From an uncultured Oscillospiraceae bacterium (GTDB lineage: Bacteria; Bacillota; Clostridia; Oscillospirales; Oscillospiraceae), in contig CAKTJC010000012.1 of the NCBI GenBank assembly GCA_934567355.1, positions 1 to 64,000 of the forward strand: a DNA stretch of 64,000 nucleotides. The letters run 5' to 3'. The notes beneath the pieces are model-generated. The model saw nothing but the letters and a program-made list of their open reading frames with translations. It did not search any database and was not told the origin of the DNA. Position numbers and translations under genes: made by a program. The number at the start of each line of letters is the position of its first letter. The stretch's first letter is position 1. Positions 17,274 through 26,211 of the stretch are shown one piece after another.

Positions 17274-18726
17274 GATGTTCCCTCAATTCCTGCAGGTGAG
17301 CCGCAACCTCTTCCCGTTCGTCCAGGTGGTGCTTGACACCGTTGATCTCCTGGTAGGTTTCGTGCCCCTTCCCTGCCAGTACAATTATATCATCTTTTTT
17401 CGCAATGTCCATAGCATATCTGATTGCTTTGCGCCGATCCTCAATAACAGTATACGCGCCCATGGCCGGGGTTATCCCCTTGAGAATGTCCTCGATGATG
17501 GCCATCGGCTGCTCCGTGCGGGGGTTATCGGAGGTAATAATGGCATAATCCGCGCACTCCACGCCGATTCTGCCCATGATGGGGCGCTTCATGGGGTCGC
17601 GGTCGCCGCCGCAGCCAAAGACGCTGATCAGCCTGCCCCTGCAGAAATCCCGCACGGATTTGAGAACATTTTCCAGCCCATCCGGCGAGTGGGCGTAGTC
17701 AATAATGACGGTATAGGGCATGTCCGGCGTAGGAACCACCTCAATGCGCCCCTTCACGCCCTTGACATCCTTCATGGCGCTGGCCGCTGCTTCCAGGGAA
17801 ACCCCCAGGCTCATGGCTGTTGCCAGCACCGTCAGGGTATTGTACACGGTGAATCGCCCAGGGATGGGAACAGTCACGTCCGCCCGGTCTTCCCCACAGA
17901 CGGCGGTGAAATGGATGCTGTCGGAATGCAACTCCACATCCTCTGCCCGCAGGTCAGCATTTCCATGGGCGGAGGTGGTCAGCACTGGGCACTGGGTCGC
18001 AGCCAGCATCCGGGGGGCGTAGGGGTCGTCCACATTGATGACCGCACGGCTGCACCGGTGGAACAGCTCCGCCTTGGCGTCGCAGTAGGCATCCATGGTC
18101 TTGTGAAAATCCAGATGATCCTCCGTCAGATTGGTAAACGCCGCCACGTCATAGTGGATGCCGCCGATGCGCTCCAGAGAAATGGCATGGCTGGACACCT
18201 CCATCACCACATGCGTGCAGCCCGCGTCCCGCATCCGGGCGAACAGCTCCTGCAGCTCGAAGCTCTCCGGCGTGGTGCGCTCGGTGGGGATGATCTCATC
18301 GCCGATGTGATTTTCCATGGTGCCCACCAGTCCGACCTTCGCGCCCAGACATTTTTCCAGAACCTGCTTGAGCAGCAGCGTGCTGGAGGTCTTGCCATTG
18401 GTGCCGGTGATGCCGATCATCTTCATTTTTTCTGCAGGGCGGTCATGATAATTGCCGGAGATCAGCGCCAGCGCCAGCCGGTCGGATGCCACCAGCACAT
18501 AGGGAATATCCCCCTCCGGCCTTTTGGCGGTGACCACCGCCGCCGCACCCTTTGCGGCAGCCGCCGGAATGAATTGGTTGCCGTCGGCTGCAAAACCGGA
18601 GACGGCAACAAACAGCGCCCCCGGTACCGCCTTGCGGGAATCACAGCACAGTGCGGAAATTTCCATTTCCGGGTCGGCGGTCATTTCCAGCACGGGAACA
18701 TCCTTCAGTAAAGCCTTTAATTTCAT
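17266..18726 (-). CDS. murE: UDP-MurNAc-dipeptide:diamino acid ligase MurE
   Basis: A 486-residue Mur ligase from the ATG at 18726 (GGAGGATACAGG upstream); an open frame continues further upstream but lacks a ribosome site and overlaps the PBP end region. ATP loop GITGTNGKTSSTLLL, then EVSSHAISLERI and FTNLTEDHLDFHKTMDAY, and DYAHSPDGLENVL. The specificity region reads SDNPRTEQP; the family motif DNPR (versus DDPR-type variants) is characteristic of meso-diaminopimelate-adding enzymes, so mDAP peptidoglycan is likely. Confidence 0.95.
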   Translation of the reverse strand: MKLKALLKDVPVLEMTADPEMEISALCCDSRKAVPGALFVAVSGFAADGNQFIPAAAAKGAAAVVTAKRPEGDIPYVLVASDRLALALISGNYHDRPAEKMKMIGITGTNGKTSSTLLLKQVLEKCLGAKVGLVGTMENHIGDEIIPTERTTPESFELQELFARMRDAGCTHVVMEVSSHAISLERIGGIHYDVAAFTNLTEDHLDFHKTMDAYCDAKAELFHRCSRAVINVDDPYAPRMLAATQCPVLTTSAHGNADLRAEDVELHSDSIHFTAVCGEDRADVTVPIPGRFTVYNTLTVLATAMSLGVSLEAAASAMKDVKGVKGRIEVVPTPDMPYTVIIDYAHSPDGLENVLKSVRDFCRGRLISVFGCGGDRDPMKRPIMGRIGVECADYAIITSDNPRTEQPMAIIEDILKGITPAMGAYTVIEDRRKAIRYAMDIAKKDDIIVLAGKGHETYQEINGVKHHLDEREEVAAHLQELREHHG

Positions 18727-18769
18727 CCTGTATCCTCCTGAATCCGCGCAGGGCGGAATGCCTTCTTCC

Positions 18770-21049
18770 TTAATCTCTTGCTGTACCGTCAGCAAATTGG
18801 AGCGTGACGGTGCTCCCGGCGGCAAGCTCCGTTCCGGGCGCCTCGCTCTGGCTGCACACGGTCACCTGCGGCGCAAGGTCGGTGCAGCCCATGGGCTGGA
18901 TGAACAGCCCCAGCTTGCCCGCCGCGTCGCTGGCCTGCTGGCGGTTCATGCCCCGGAAATCCGGCACCTGCACCGTCCGCTGCGGCATGGGCTCGCCCAG
19001 ATAAAGCAGCACCTCGCCGCCCGGCAGGACGGTCTGCCCCGCTGCCGGGAGCTGGCCGGTGACGATCTCCCCCTCGCCGACGGCGGTGACGGTGATCTTC
19101 TGATCCTTCAGGAGGGTCTTGACCTCCTTCACGGTCTTACCGGCCAAATCCTCCAGCAGGAAGGGTTCCCCCTCCGCCTGGCGCTGCACGCCGAGATAGG
19201 GCAGAATATCCGCCATGATCGCGCCCACGGTGGGCGCTGCCATCACACCGCCGGAGATATAGATCCCCGTGGTGCGCGATGGCGTATCCAGCGCCGCCAA
19301 TACAATATACTCCGGATCGTCCATGGGCGCAATCCCAACAAATGAAACGATTTTGTCCTGGACGCGCTGGCCGTTTTCGTCAAATACATCAATTTTCTCA
19401 CTGGTTCCCGTCTTTCCGCCGATGGAAAAGCCCGCAACCGCCGCATTTTTTGCCGTCCCTTCGGTGACCACGGAGCGGATCAGCTCCCGCATGGTGGCGG
19501 AGGTCTCCGGCGAAATGGTGGTTCTGACCACTGTCGGCTCCTGGCGCAGCAGGGTCACACCGTTTTCGTCCACCACCTCGGAGACGATGTAAGGCTCCAG
19601 GAGATTGCCGCCGTTTACCACGGAGGCAATGGCACGCACCAGCTGCAAGGGGGTAATCTTAAAGGTCTGACCAAAGGAGCCTGAGGTTAGGGAGGCCGTG
19701 CCCCATTTATCCGTATTGGTAATCAGCTTTTTATCAAAGAACACGCCCTTGCTCTCGCCGGACAGGTCGATGCCCGTCTTTTCCAGAATGCCAAAGCGGG
19801 TGATATAATCGTAGAATCGCTCCCCGCCCAGCTTCAGGGCGATGTGGGCAAAGGCAATGTTGCAGGAATTTTGAAGCGCCTGGGGGGTCTGCTCCGCCCC
19901 GTGGCCGGCAGAGCGCCAGCAGTGCAGCAGCTGGGAGCGGCCGGGAATCTGCTCCGCCCCCCGGCAGTAAAAGGGGGTATTTAAGGTGATTGCGCCGCAG
20001 TCCAGCGCCGCCGCCATGGTCAGCACCTTGAAGGTGGAGCCGGGCTCATAGCCGTCGGAGAGCACCCGGTTGCGCCACTGCTTCCAGCGGGCATCGGCAA
20101 GCGCCTTGGCATAAGCATCTGCGTCCGTGCCGTCCGTGAGCATTTGCTGGAGCTGCGCCAGTACCCTTTCGTCCGCGATTTCAAGATACCGGTTCGGGTC
20201 GTAGCTGCCCAGGGTGGCCATGGCGAGGATCTCGCCGGTTTTGCAGTTCATCACCAGGCCGAAAGCACCGTTTTGCACGTCATAGCGGGCGACGGCGGCC
20301 TCCAGCTGCTTTTCCAGCGCCTGCTGCACGGCGGCATCCAGGGTCAGTATCACATCCGCGCCCTTGTGGGAGGCGAGAAAGCGTTCATAGGAAAAGGGCA
20401 TATCCATTTCGTTATTGCCCTTGGTTGTGATCACCCGTCCGGCAGAGCCGGCCAGGTAACGGTTATAGGAGGCTTCGATCCCCTCGGTGCCGTCGTTGGA
20501 GGCATTGGTAAAGCCGATCACCTGCGCCGCCAGCTTGCCATTGGGATAGACGCGGACGGAGGTAGGCTCCAGATGAATGCCGGATATTTCGTGGCTCTGG
20601 ATATAGCTGCGGATCAGCGCCGCTTTTTCCTCCGCAATGCAGCTGCCCACCTGCTTGTACCGCTTTTTCAGGTCGGCTGCCTGGGTTTGAATCCACTGAG
20701 AATCCTTTTCCAGCACCTGTGCCAGAAAATCGGCCATTGCCGGAATATCCGCCCGGGACTGCTTCAGCTCATGGGGATCGAGATAGACATTTTCCCGGTT
20801 TTCGGATGCCGCAAGCACATTCAGATTGCGGTCATAAATCGTCCCGCGGTCGGCGGTGACGGAGGTGGAACGGGTCTGGTTGCGCAGCGCCAGCTCGGAA
20901 TAGAACTCGTAATCGCGCACCATCAGGATGTAAAGTCTGAAGAAAACAGGCACAAACGCAAGGATCCCCAGGAAGGCCGCCGTGAGCATCACCCGCCTGT
21001 GCTGACCGCTGTCCATCCGCAGCCGTGCGAATTTCATTTCCTCTGCCAT
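18770..21049 (-). CDS. Class B penicillin-binding protein (FtsI/SpoVD type) with two PASTA domains
   Basis: A 759-residue transpeptidase. One membrane helix near residues 20-40 is followed by a dimerisation domain and the transpeptidase domain with active serine in GSTFK (about residue 338), the NSCN motif (about 393) and KTGTSE (about 544). Two PASTA modules occupy the C-terminus (about 625-690 and 695-757; FLLEDLAGKTVKEVKTLL, then VPDFRGMNRQQASDAA). It cross-links septal peptidoglycan with FtsW. A 222-base palindromic element separates it from the ftsL-like gene, where normal clusters have little space. SpoVD and FtsI cannot be told apart reliably here. Confidence 0.93.
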   Translation of the reverse strand: MAEEMKFARLRMDSGQHRRVMLTAAFLGILAFVPVFFRLYILMVRDYEFYSELALRNQTRSTSVTADRGTIYDRNLNVLAASENRENVYLDPHELKQSRADIPAMADFLAQVLEKDSQWIQTQAADLKKRYKQVGSCIAEEKAALIRSYIQSHEISGIHLEPTSVRVYPNGKLAAQVIGFTNASNDGTEGIEASYNRYLAGSAGRVITTKGNNEMDMPFSYERFLASHKGADVILTLDAAVQQALEKQLEAAVARYDVQNGAFGLVMNCKTGEILAMATLGSYDPNRYLEIADERVLAQLQQMLTDGTDADAYAKALADARWKQWRNRVLSDGYEPGSTFKVLTMAAALDCGAITLNTPFYCRGAEQIPGRSQLLHCWRSAGHGAEQTPQALQNSCNIAFAHIALKLGGERFYDYITRFGILEKTGIDLSGESKGVFFDKKLITNTDKWGTASLTSGSFGQTFKITPLQLVRAIASVVNGGNLLEPYIVSEVVDENGVTLLRQEPTVVRTTISPETSATMRELIRSVVTEGTAKNAAVAGFSIGGKTGTSEKIDVFDENGQRVQDKIVSFVGIAPMDDPEYIVLAALDTPSRTTGIYISGGVMAAPTVGAIMADILPYLGVQRQAEGEPFLLEDLAGKTVKEVKTLLKDQKITVTAVGEGEIVTGQLPAAGQTVLPGGEVLLYLGEPMPQRTVQVPDFRGMNRQQASDAAGKLGLFIQPMGCTDLAPQVTVCSQSEAPGTELAAGSTVTLQFADGTARD

Positions 21050-21156
21050 GGCATCCCGTTCCTTCTGAATAAGTCAGGAATGGGCAGCAAGGGAACCCCC
21101 TCGCCGCCCATTGCAGCTGCTATTTCATTCTATGGAACGGACGGTTCAATATTCCA

Positions 21157-21378
21157 GGGAAGCTCTGATTAAATCGGCAAGAGCTGGCGGCAGAAGATTT
21201 TGTCTCAGCCGAAAGTTCTGAAAGCGGAGGAATACTTTGTGTGCCCGCAAGGGGTATGCCGCATCCGTAAGCCGGCTCCCGCCGGCAACGGCTGCGCTAT
21301 ATTTCCCGCTTTCAGAACTGCACGGGTGGGGCAAAAGATTCGCCGCGAAAGCCGAAGACGATTTATTCAGAGGTTCCC
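21157..21378. repeat. MITE-like palindromic element in the division cluster (long copy)
   Basis: Ends GGGAAGCTCTGATTAAATCG (21157-21176) and, inverted, GGGAACCTCTGAATAAATCG (21378-21359), with three differences. Further inwards the arms still match: GGCGGCAGAAGATTTTG against the inverse of CAAAAGATTCGCCGC, and TTCTGAAAGCGG against the inverse of CCGCTTTCAGAA. The whole unit can therefore fold into one long imperfect hairpin. It has no transposase gene. The right end supplies the last codons (GTSE and TAA) of the ftsL-like gene. A compact relative with nearly the same ends lies at 31431-31495. Confidence 0.75.
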
Positions 21379-21863
21379 CAGTCCGCCAGGTCATAATCCT
21401 CCGATCGGGAGAAAAGCCAGGAAAGCCGCCAGAGGAAATCGTCCCAGGCCGTTCTTTTTTCCGGGCGCTGCGGAACGATCACAAACGCGGTGAAACGCTC
21501 TGCCTCGTCGGCATTTACCATGCCCTGGGAATCCGCCAGTGTGCGCACCTCGTCGGCGTCAAAGCCCGTGTGATATGTATGGCTCAGCTGTGCGTTCTCC
21601 CGCTCCAGTTCCATCAGCTGTGCCTTTGCGCGGCTGTATTCCGCCCGGGCATCCCGCAGCCGGAACACGCCCACCGTAAGCAGGCACAGCATCACCACTG
21701 CCGCCACCATGCCGCACAGGGCAGCCGGATCCACATAGACCTTGCGGGGCTTGGGCAGGTGCAGCTCCGGAAGCTTGATACCGCTCTTCTTCTGCTTTGG
21801 CACCTCGCTGCCGAAGACATAGAACCGGTTCACATATTGAATTTCCGTTTTTGGTGCCATCAT
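21363..21863 (-). CDS. FtsL-like septum formation protein
   Basis: A 166-residue bitopic protein between rsmH and the PBP, the usual ftsL position. About 50 basic residues precede a membrane helix (VDPAALCGMVAAVVMLCLLTVG), followed by a coiled-coil segment (RLRDARAEYSRAKAQLMELERENAQLSH in outline, heptad spacing of leucines). FtsL forms the DivIB-DivIC-FtsL complex that activates septal synthesis. FtsL proteins are usually around 100-120 residues; this one has a longer tail with a WRLSWLFSR segment. Its stop codon and last residues fall in the terminal inverted repeat of the palindromic element, so the original C-terminus may have been altered. Confidence 0.8.
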   Translation of the reverse strand: MMAPKTEIQYVNRFYVFGSEVPKQKKSGIKLPELHLPKPRKVYVDPAALCGMVAAVVMLCLLTVGVFRLRDARAEYSRAKAQLMELERENAQLSHTYHTGFDADEVRTLADSQGMVNADEAERFTAFVIVPQRPEKRTAWDDFLWRLSWLFSRSEDYDLADWGTSE

Positions 21864-21872
21864 TCTATCCTC

Positions 21873-22808
21873 TTACAGCTTTTCACAGATCCGAAGCTTC
21901 GCGCTTCTTGCTCTGGGGTTCTCCGCCAGCTCCTTGTCGCCGGAGACAATGGGCTTGCGGGTAATGAGCTTTACCTGCGGCTTTTTCCCGCAGACGCACA
22001 CAGGAAAATTCGGTGGGCAGGTGCAGCCCTTGGCTGCCGCCGCCATTGCACTCTTTACGATTCTATCCTCCAGGGAATGGAAGGTGATCACTGCCAGCCT
22101 TCCGCCGGGATTCAGGCAGGGAACGGCATCCTCCATCACCTTGGCAACCGCCCCCAGCTCGTCATTCACCGCGATGCGGATGGCCTGGAAGCTCCGCTTG
22201 GCGGGGTGCTGCTTTTCCCGCAGTGCGGCAGGGGGCATGGCGGAGCGGATGATGTCCACCAGCTCCAACGTCGTCTCGATGGGCTTCTGCTCCCGCTTTC
22301 TGCAGATGGCGGAGGCGATCTGGGGGGCATAGCGCTCCTCACCGTAATCATACAAAATACGCTTCAGCTCTTCATACGGCCAGGTGTTTACCACAGTGGA
22401 GGCATCCAGAGACTCCGTGTTGTCCATGCGCATGTCCAGAGGGGCGTCCGTCATATAGGAAAAGCCCCGCGCCCCGTCGTCCAGCTGCGGGGAGGAGACG
22501 CCCAAATCAAGCAGCACACCGTCCACTCCGGCAATGCCCAGCTCTTTCAGAACGGAGGCAATCGCGCTGAAATTGGAATGGACAAGGGTCACGCGCTCTT
22601 TGTAGGGAGCCAGACGCTCGGCAGCGGCGGAGAGCGCGATCTCATCCCGGTCGATGCCGATAAGCCTGCCGGTGGTGAGCCGCGCCGCGATCTGGCTGGA
22701 ATGGCCTGCACCGCCCAGGGTGCCATCGACGTAGATTCCGTCCGGCTTTATATTCAGTCCGTCGATGCATTCGTTCAGCAGGACGGAGACATGGTGAAAT
22801 TCGCTCAT
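21873..22808 (-). CDS. rsmH: 16S rRNA m4C1402 methyltransferase RsmH
   Basis: A 311-residue protein opening FHHVSVLLNECIDGL with the SAM motif YVDGTLGGAGHS, then DLGVSSPQLDDGARGFSY and MRMDN. The C-terminus has RLAVITFHSLEDRIVK and the SGDKELAENPRARSAKLR motif. It methylates N4 of C1402 in the ribosomal P site. It overlaps the mraZ stop by four bases, the standard arrangement. Confidence 0.97.
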   Translation of the reverse strand: MSEFHHVSVLLNECIDGLNIKPDGIYVDGTLGGAGHSSQIAARLTTGRLIGIDRDEIALSAAAERLAPYKERVTLVHSNFSAIASVLKELGIAGVDGVLLDLGVSSPQLDDGARGFSYMTDAPLDMRMDNTESLDASTVVNTWPYEELKRILYDYGEERYAPQIASAICRKREQKPIETTLELVDIIRSAMPPAALREKQHPAKRSFQAIRIAVNDELGAVAKVMEDAVPCLNPGGRLAVITFHSLEDRIVKSAMAAAAKGCTCPPNFPVCVCGKKPQVKLITRKPIVSGDKELAENPRARSAKLRICEKL

Positions 22809-23233
22809 AGTCCGATCGCCTCCAGAGATGCCAGCAGCTTTTCGGGGGTAAGATTCTCTTCTTCAAAGCGGCTGTATTCCTCTGCATCCCAGATCTCCGC
22901 CTGACCGGCGCGGCCGACGATCACGACCTCGCGGCTGATGCCGGCATACTTCATCAGGAAGGGGGTAAGGCTGAAGCGGAACTGCTTATCGGGGGTGCAC
23001 TCGGTGGCGTTGATGAAAAGGAGGCTGGTCGCGCCTGCCCGCTGGGAAATACTCAGGGCATTGTAGTTGTCGCTGAAGGTTTTCCAGTCGGGGGCGGTGT
23101 AGGCAGTCAGGCAGCTGTGACCGCAGTTGATGCCCATGGTCACATAGAACACGTCGCCAAGCTCCTGGCGCAGTTTCGCCGGGACGATCAGACGATTCTT
23201 ATCATCCAGCTTGGCGCTGTACTTGCCGATCAT
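22805..23233 (-). CDS. mraZ: Transcriptional regulator MraZ
   Basis: A 142-residue protein made of two AbrB-like swapped-hairpin repeats, each with the DxxxR signature: KLDDKNRLIVPAKLR near the start and a second region with CTPDKQFRFSLTPFLMKYAGI (split across the second repeat). MraZ binds direct repeats ahead of its own operon and represses the division cluster. The ATG at 23233 follows GAGGAGGGG; an in-frame ATG 18 bases upstream would destroy that site. The candidate operator lies directly upstream. Confidence 0.95.
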   Translation of the reverse strand: MIGKYSAKLDDKNRLIVPAKLRQELGDVFYVTMGINCGHSCLTAYTAPDWKTFSDNYNALSISQRAGATSLLFINATECTPDKQFRFSLTPFLMKYAGISREVVIVGRAGQAEIWDAEEYSRFEEENLTPEKLLASLEAIGL

Positions 23234-23245
23234 GCTGCCCCTCCT

Positions 23246-23282
23246 CTCCATTTTACTCCACTTTACATCCCTTTTACTCCAC
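23246..23282 (-). promoter_or_regulatory. MraZ-type operator: direct repeats ahead of mraZ
   Basis: Reading the minus strand, TGGAGTAAAA, a diverged GGGATGTAAA, TGGAGTAAAA and TGGAG follow each other at about 10-11 base intervals, that is one helical turn each. Tandem AAAGTGG/TGGG-type boxes at this period are the known MraZ target. They lie just downstream of the -10 box, so binding would block the promoter. Confidence 0.75.
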
Positions 23283-23289
23283 TTGCGCT

Positions 23290-23318
23290 ATTATAACCTC
23301 CCCCTCCGGAAAAATCAA
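23290..23318 (-). promoter_or_regulatory. Promoter of the division and cell-wall cluster
   Basis: TTGATT (23318-23313), 17-base spacer and perfect TATAAT (23295-23290) on the minus strand, 57 bases before the mraZ start and immediately upstream of the MraZ boxes. Confidence 0.8.
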
Positions 23319-23396
23319 TCTTTTTTGATGGCATTTTTCATATTTTAGCCATATTGCCGATAAAAACCGAATTTTTCGAATGTTTGTTCTATAAAG

Positions 23397-25724
23397 CTAC
23401 GTTTGAAATGACAGCTTTTCCTGCTCCAGACATCCGCGAACCCGGCTGGGGCGGCGGCTGCATCCCAGCAGGAAGCCAGAGAGCGCCCCCTCCACCTCGG
23501 TCTGCACCAGACGGCGCAGCTGACGCGCGCCGTCCCTGCCCCGGCAGCGGCGGCAGAGGCTGGCAGCAAGTCCGTCGGGCAGATTCAGCTGAATGCCCGC
23601 TGCGGCGGCACGCTCCTGCAGCAAGCGCAGGTATTTTTCCGCGATCTGCTCCATGGAGGCGGCATCCAGCGGGTCGAAGCGGACGGTGGCATCCAGCCGT
23701 CCCAGAAATTCCGGGGTAAATGCCTGGCGCACTGCCTCCTCCACCTGGCCGGCTTTGCCGTCGGAACAGAAGCCCAGCCCATCGCCGCGCACTTCGCTTC
23801 CCACATTGGAGGTCATGACCACGACGGCGTTGCGGAAGCTGACCCGCCGGCCGGTGGAATCGGTGAGCACCCCCTCCTCCATCACCTGGAGCAGAATGCC
23901 CAGCACCTCCGGGTGGGCTTTCTCCACCTCGTCCAGCAGCACCAGGCTATAGGGGCGGCGGCGCACGGCCTCGGTCAGCTTGCCGCCCTCCTCATAGCCC
24001 ACATAGCCCGGAGGCGCGCCGATGAGGCGGGAGACAGAGTGCTTCTCCATATATTCCGTCATATCCAGGCGGATCATGGCGCTGCGGCTGCCGTAGACTT
24101 CCTCTGCCAGTGCACGGCAGAGCTCCGTCTTACCTACGCCGGTGGGGCCGGTGAAGAGCAGACAGGCAATGGGGCGCTCCTCGTCCCGCAGTCCCGCAAA
24201 GCCTCGGCGCACCGCTTCCGCCGCAGTACTCACCGCCCGGTGCTGCCCCACCACATGCGACTGAAGGAGGTTTTCCAGATGCAGCAGCCGCTCCCGCTCC
24301 GAAGCGGTCAGCCGCCCCACGGGGATGCCGGTGCGGGCGGACACCACCCAGGCGATGTCCGATGCCGTCACCGTACGCGCCCGGCGGGATTCCCCCGGCT
24401 TTGCCATCATGGTCTGCATTTTGTCGCGCAGCTCTGCCGCCTTTTCAAAGCGGCGCTCCCGCACGGCCTCGTGCAGCTCCTCCTCCAGCTCCTTGCGGGC
24501 GGCGCCGCCCCGGGTCAGGCGGAGCTCCTCCATGCGGGCGCGGGAGGCTCCCTCGTCCAGCAGGTCGATGGCCTTGTCGGGCAGGAAAAGGTCGGGCAGA
24601 TAGCGCACGGAAAGGCGCACCGCTTCCTTCAGCGCCTCCTCGGAGATGCGCAGGCGGTGGTGGCGCTCCAGCCCCGGCTTCAGTGCCCGCAGAATGGAGA
24701 GCGTCGTTTCGCTCCCCGGCTCCTCCACGGTGACGGGGCGGAAGCGGCGCTCCAGGGCGGCGTCCTTTTCAATATATTTGCGGTATTCCTCCAGCGTGGT
24801 TGCGCCCAGCATCTGCAGCTCTCCCCTGCCCAGAGCGGGTTTGAGGATATTGGCGGCGTCGATGGCGCCCTCCGCCGCCCCCGCGCCGATGATGGTGTGC
24901 ATTTCATCCACAAAGAGGATCACATCCCCCGTGCGGTGGATCTCCGCCAGCACATCCCGAAGGCGCTCCTCGAATTCGCCCCGGTATTTGGTACCCGCCA
25001 CCAGAGAGGCCATGTTGAGACTGACGAGCCTCTTATCCTTGAGCTGGGGCGGCACGTTGCCCACCGCCATGCGCTGGGCAAGTCCTTCCGCAATGGCGGT
25101 TTTGCCCACGCCTGGTTCCCCCACCAGCGCGGGATTATTCTTATTTTTCCGGCAGAGAATGCCGATCACCGTGTCTATTTCCCGATCCCGGCCAATCACC
25201 GGCTCCATGGCCGATGCCTTTGCAATCAGATCTTCGCTGAACTGCTCCAAAAGTTTCGTTGTGACCGCCTCCTTTTTTCCCCTGGCGGGGGCTTCCTCCT
25301 CCCGCCGCAACCATTCCACCGTATGGGTAAACAGCACATTTGAGCCGATACCGAAAATTTGAAGCAGTCGTCCCGCCTCGGTGTTCTCTGTCCTGGAAAG
25401 CGCCAGCAGCACATGAATGGGAAAAATCTCCCGGCAGGCATGGCCGCGCGCCTCCCGGGCAGCCATCCGAAGCAGCTCCCGCGCCTTCTTTGTAAGTCCC
25501 TGGGGCAGCGGCAGGTCGGGCGTACCCGTGCCGTAGAGCAGCTGCACCATTGTGCATGCCAGCTCCGGCTCTGCGCCCATGGAACGCAGGAGCAGCCCGA
25601 TCTCTCCCGGCTGCTCCAGAAGCGCCAGGAGAAAATGGACGGTTCCCACATAGCTGTGCCCCAGATGCCGTGCTTTTTCACCGGAAATGCGAATCAAATC
25701 GCTGGTTTGCGAATTATAGCGCAT
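23397..25724 (-). CDS. clpC: ClpC-type AAA+ ATPase
   Basis: A 775-residue HSP100 protein. Residues 1-140 hold two Clp_N repeats ([20 protein letters not shown]). D1 Walker A is GEPGVGKT (about 201-208) with [11 protein letters not shown] as Walker B; a UVR-like [21 protein letters not shown] segment lies between the AAA domains; D2 Walker A is GPTGVGKT (about 525-532). The [19 protein letters not shown] stretch is typical. It unfolds substrates for ClpP. The C-terminus is arginine-rich and lacks an obvious acidic tail; a clear ClpP-binding tripeptide loop could not be placed with certainty. CtsR, McsA and McsB genes are not adjacent. Confidence 0.88.
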   Translation of the reverse strand: MRYNSQTSDLIRISGEKARHLGHSYVGTVHFLLALLEQPGEIGLLLRSMGAEPELACTMVQLLYGTGTPDLPLPQGLTKKARELLRMAAREARGHACREIFPIHVLLALSRTENTEAGRLLQIFGIGSNVLFTHTVEWLRREEEAPARGKKEAVTTKLLEQFSEDLIAKASAMEPVIGRDREIDTVIGILCRKNKNNPALVGEPGVGKTAIAEGLAQRMAVGNVPPQLKDKRLVSLNMASLVAGTKYRGEFEERLRDVLAEIHRTGDVILFVDEMHTIIGAGAAEGAIDAANILKPALGRGELQMLGATTLEEYRKYIEKDAALERRFRPVTVEEPGSETTLSILRALKPGLERHHRLRISEEALKEAVRLSVRYLPDLFLPDKAIDLLDEGASRARMEELRLTRGGAARKELEEELHEAVRERRFEKAAELRDKMQTMMAKPGESRRARTVTASDIAWVVSARTGIPVGRLTASERERLLHLENLLQSHVVGQHRAVSTAAEAVRRGFAGLRDEERPIACLLFTGPTGVGKTELCRALAEEVYGSRSAMIRLDMTEYMEKHSVSRLIGAPPGYVGYEEGGKLTEAVRRRPYSLVLLDEVEKAHPEVLGILLQVMEEGVLTDSTGRRVSFRNAVVVMTSNVGSEVRGDGLGFCSDGKAGQVEEAVRQAFTPEFLGRLDATVRFDPLDAASMEQIAEKYLRLLQERAAAAGIQLNLPDGLAASLCRRCRGRDGARQLRRLVQTEVEGALSGFLLGCSRRPSRVRGCLEQEKLSFQT

Positions 25725-25795
25725 CTGTCCGCCTCCTTTGCCAGAAAATTCTAGCCATAGGCGGTTTGAAATATACGATTTTTTTCAAAAAGGAA

Positions 25796-25823
25796 TTGCT
25801 TTTTTCAAAATCCATGTTAGAAT
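25796..25823 (+). promoter_or_regulatory. Promoter for the ferredoxin gene
   Basis: TTGCTT (25796-25801), 16-base spacer, TAGAAT (25818-25823) in the gap divergent from clpC, 55 bases before the ferredoxin start. Confidence 0.6.
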
Positions 25824-25878
25824 GGAGGTGCGTCCTCCTTTGGGCGCGAAAAATACATCCACAAGGAGGTTACATATC

Positions 25879-26049
25879 ATGGCTTTTCAGATTACCGATT
25901 CCTGCGTGAAGTGCGGTTCCTGCGCTGAGCAGTGCCCTGTTGAGGCTATCTCCGAGGGCGAGGACAAGTACGTCATCGATCCCGATGTCTGCGTCAGCTG
26001 TGGCTCCTGCGCCGATCAGTGCCCCGCCGAAGCGATTGAGGAAGCCTGA
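25879..26049 (+). CDS. 2[4Fe-4S] ferredoxin
   Basis: A 56-residue clostridial-type ferredoxin from the ATG at 25879, nine bases after AAGGAGG. Two CxxCxxCxxxCP motifs are complete: CVKCGSCAEQCP and CVSCGSCADQCP, each binding one [4Fe-4S] cluster. It is a low-potential electron carrier for fermentative oxidoreductases. A single-gene unit with its own promoter and terminator. A longer in-frame reading upstream lacks support. Confidence 0.97.
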   Translation: MAFQITDSCVKCGSCAEQCPVEAISEGEDKYVIDPDVCVSCGSCADQCPAEAIEEA

Positions 26050-26065
26050 TTCTTCCGAATTCAGG

Positions 26066-26106
26066 TCGGTCTGCTCTGCCGTAGAACGCAGGGCAGGCCG
26101 ATTTTT
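26066..26106 (+). terminator. Terminator of the ferredoxin gene
   Basis: TCGGTCTGCTCTGCC pairs with GGGCAGGCCGA (with G-U pairs) and is followed by TTTTT at 26102-26106. Confidence 0.8.
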
Positions 26107-26211
26107 AACTTTCATTTTCCGGGCATACCCGCAGCAGACCCGTGTCTGCTGCGGCCTGCTCGTTTCAACTTAGCGGTAAAGAGTGCAGCTTACTGACTTT
26201 TTGGAGGAATT

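Noticed and set aside
21146..21394. An 82-codon minus-strand frame in the gap between the PBP and ftsL-like genes
   Set aside because: It is made of the palindromic repeat; a similar short translation arises from the second copy at 31431, so it reflects the repeat and not a gene.
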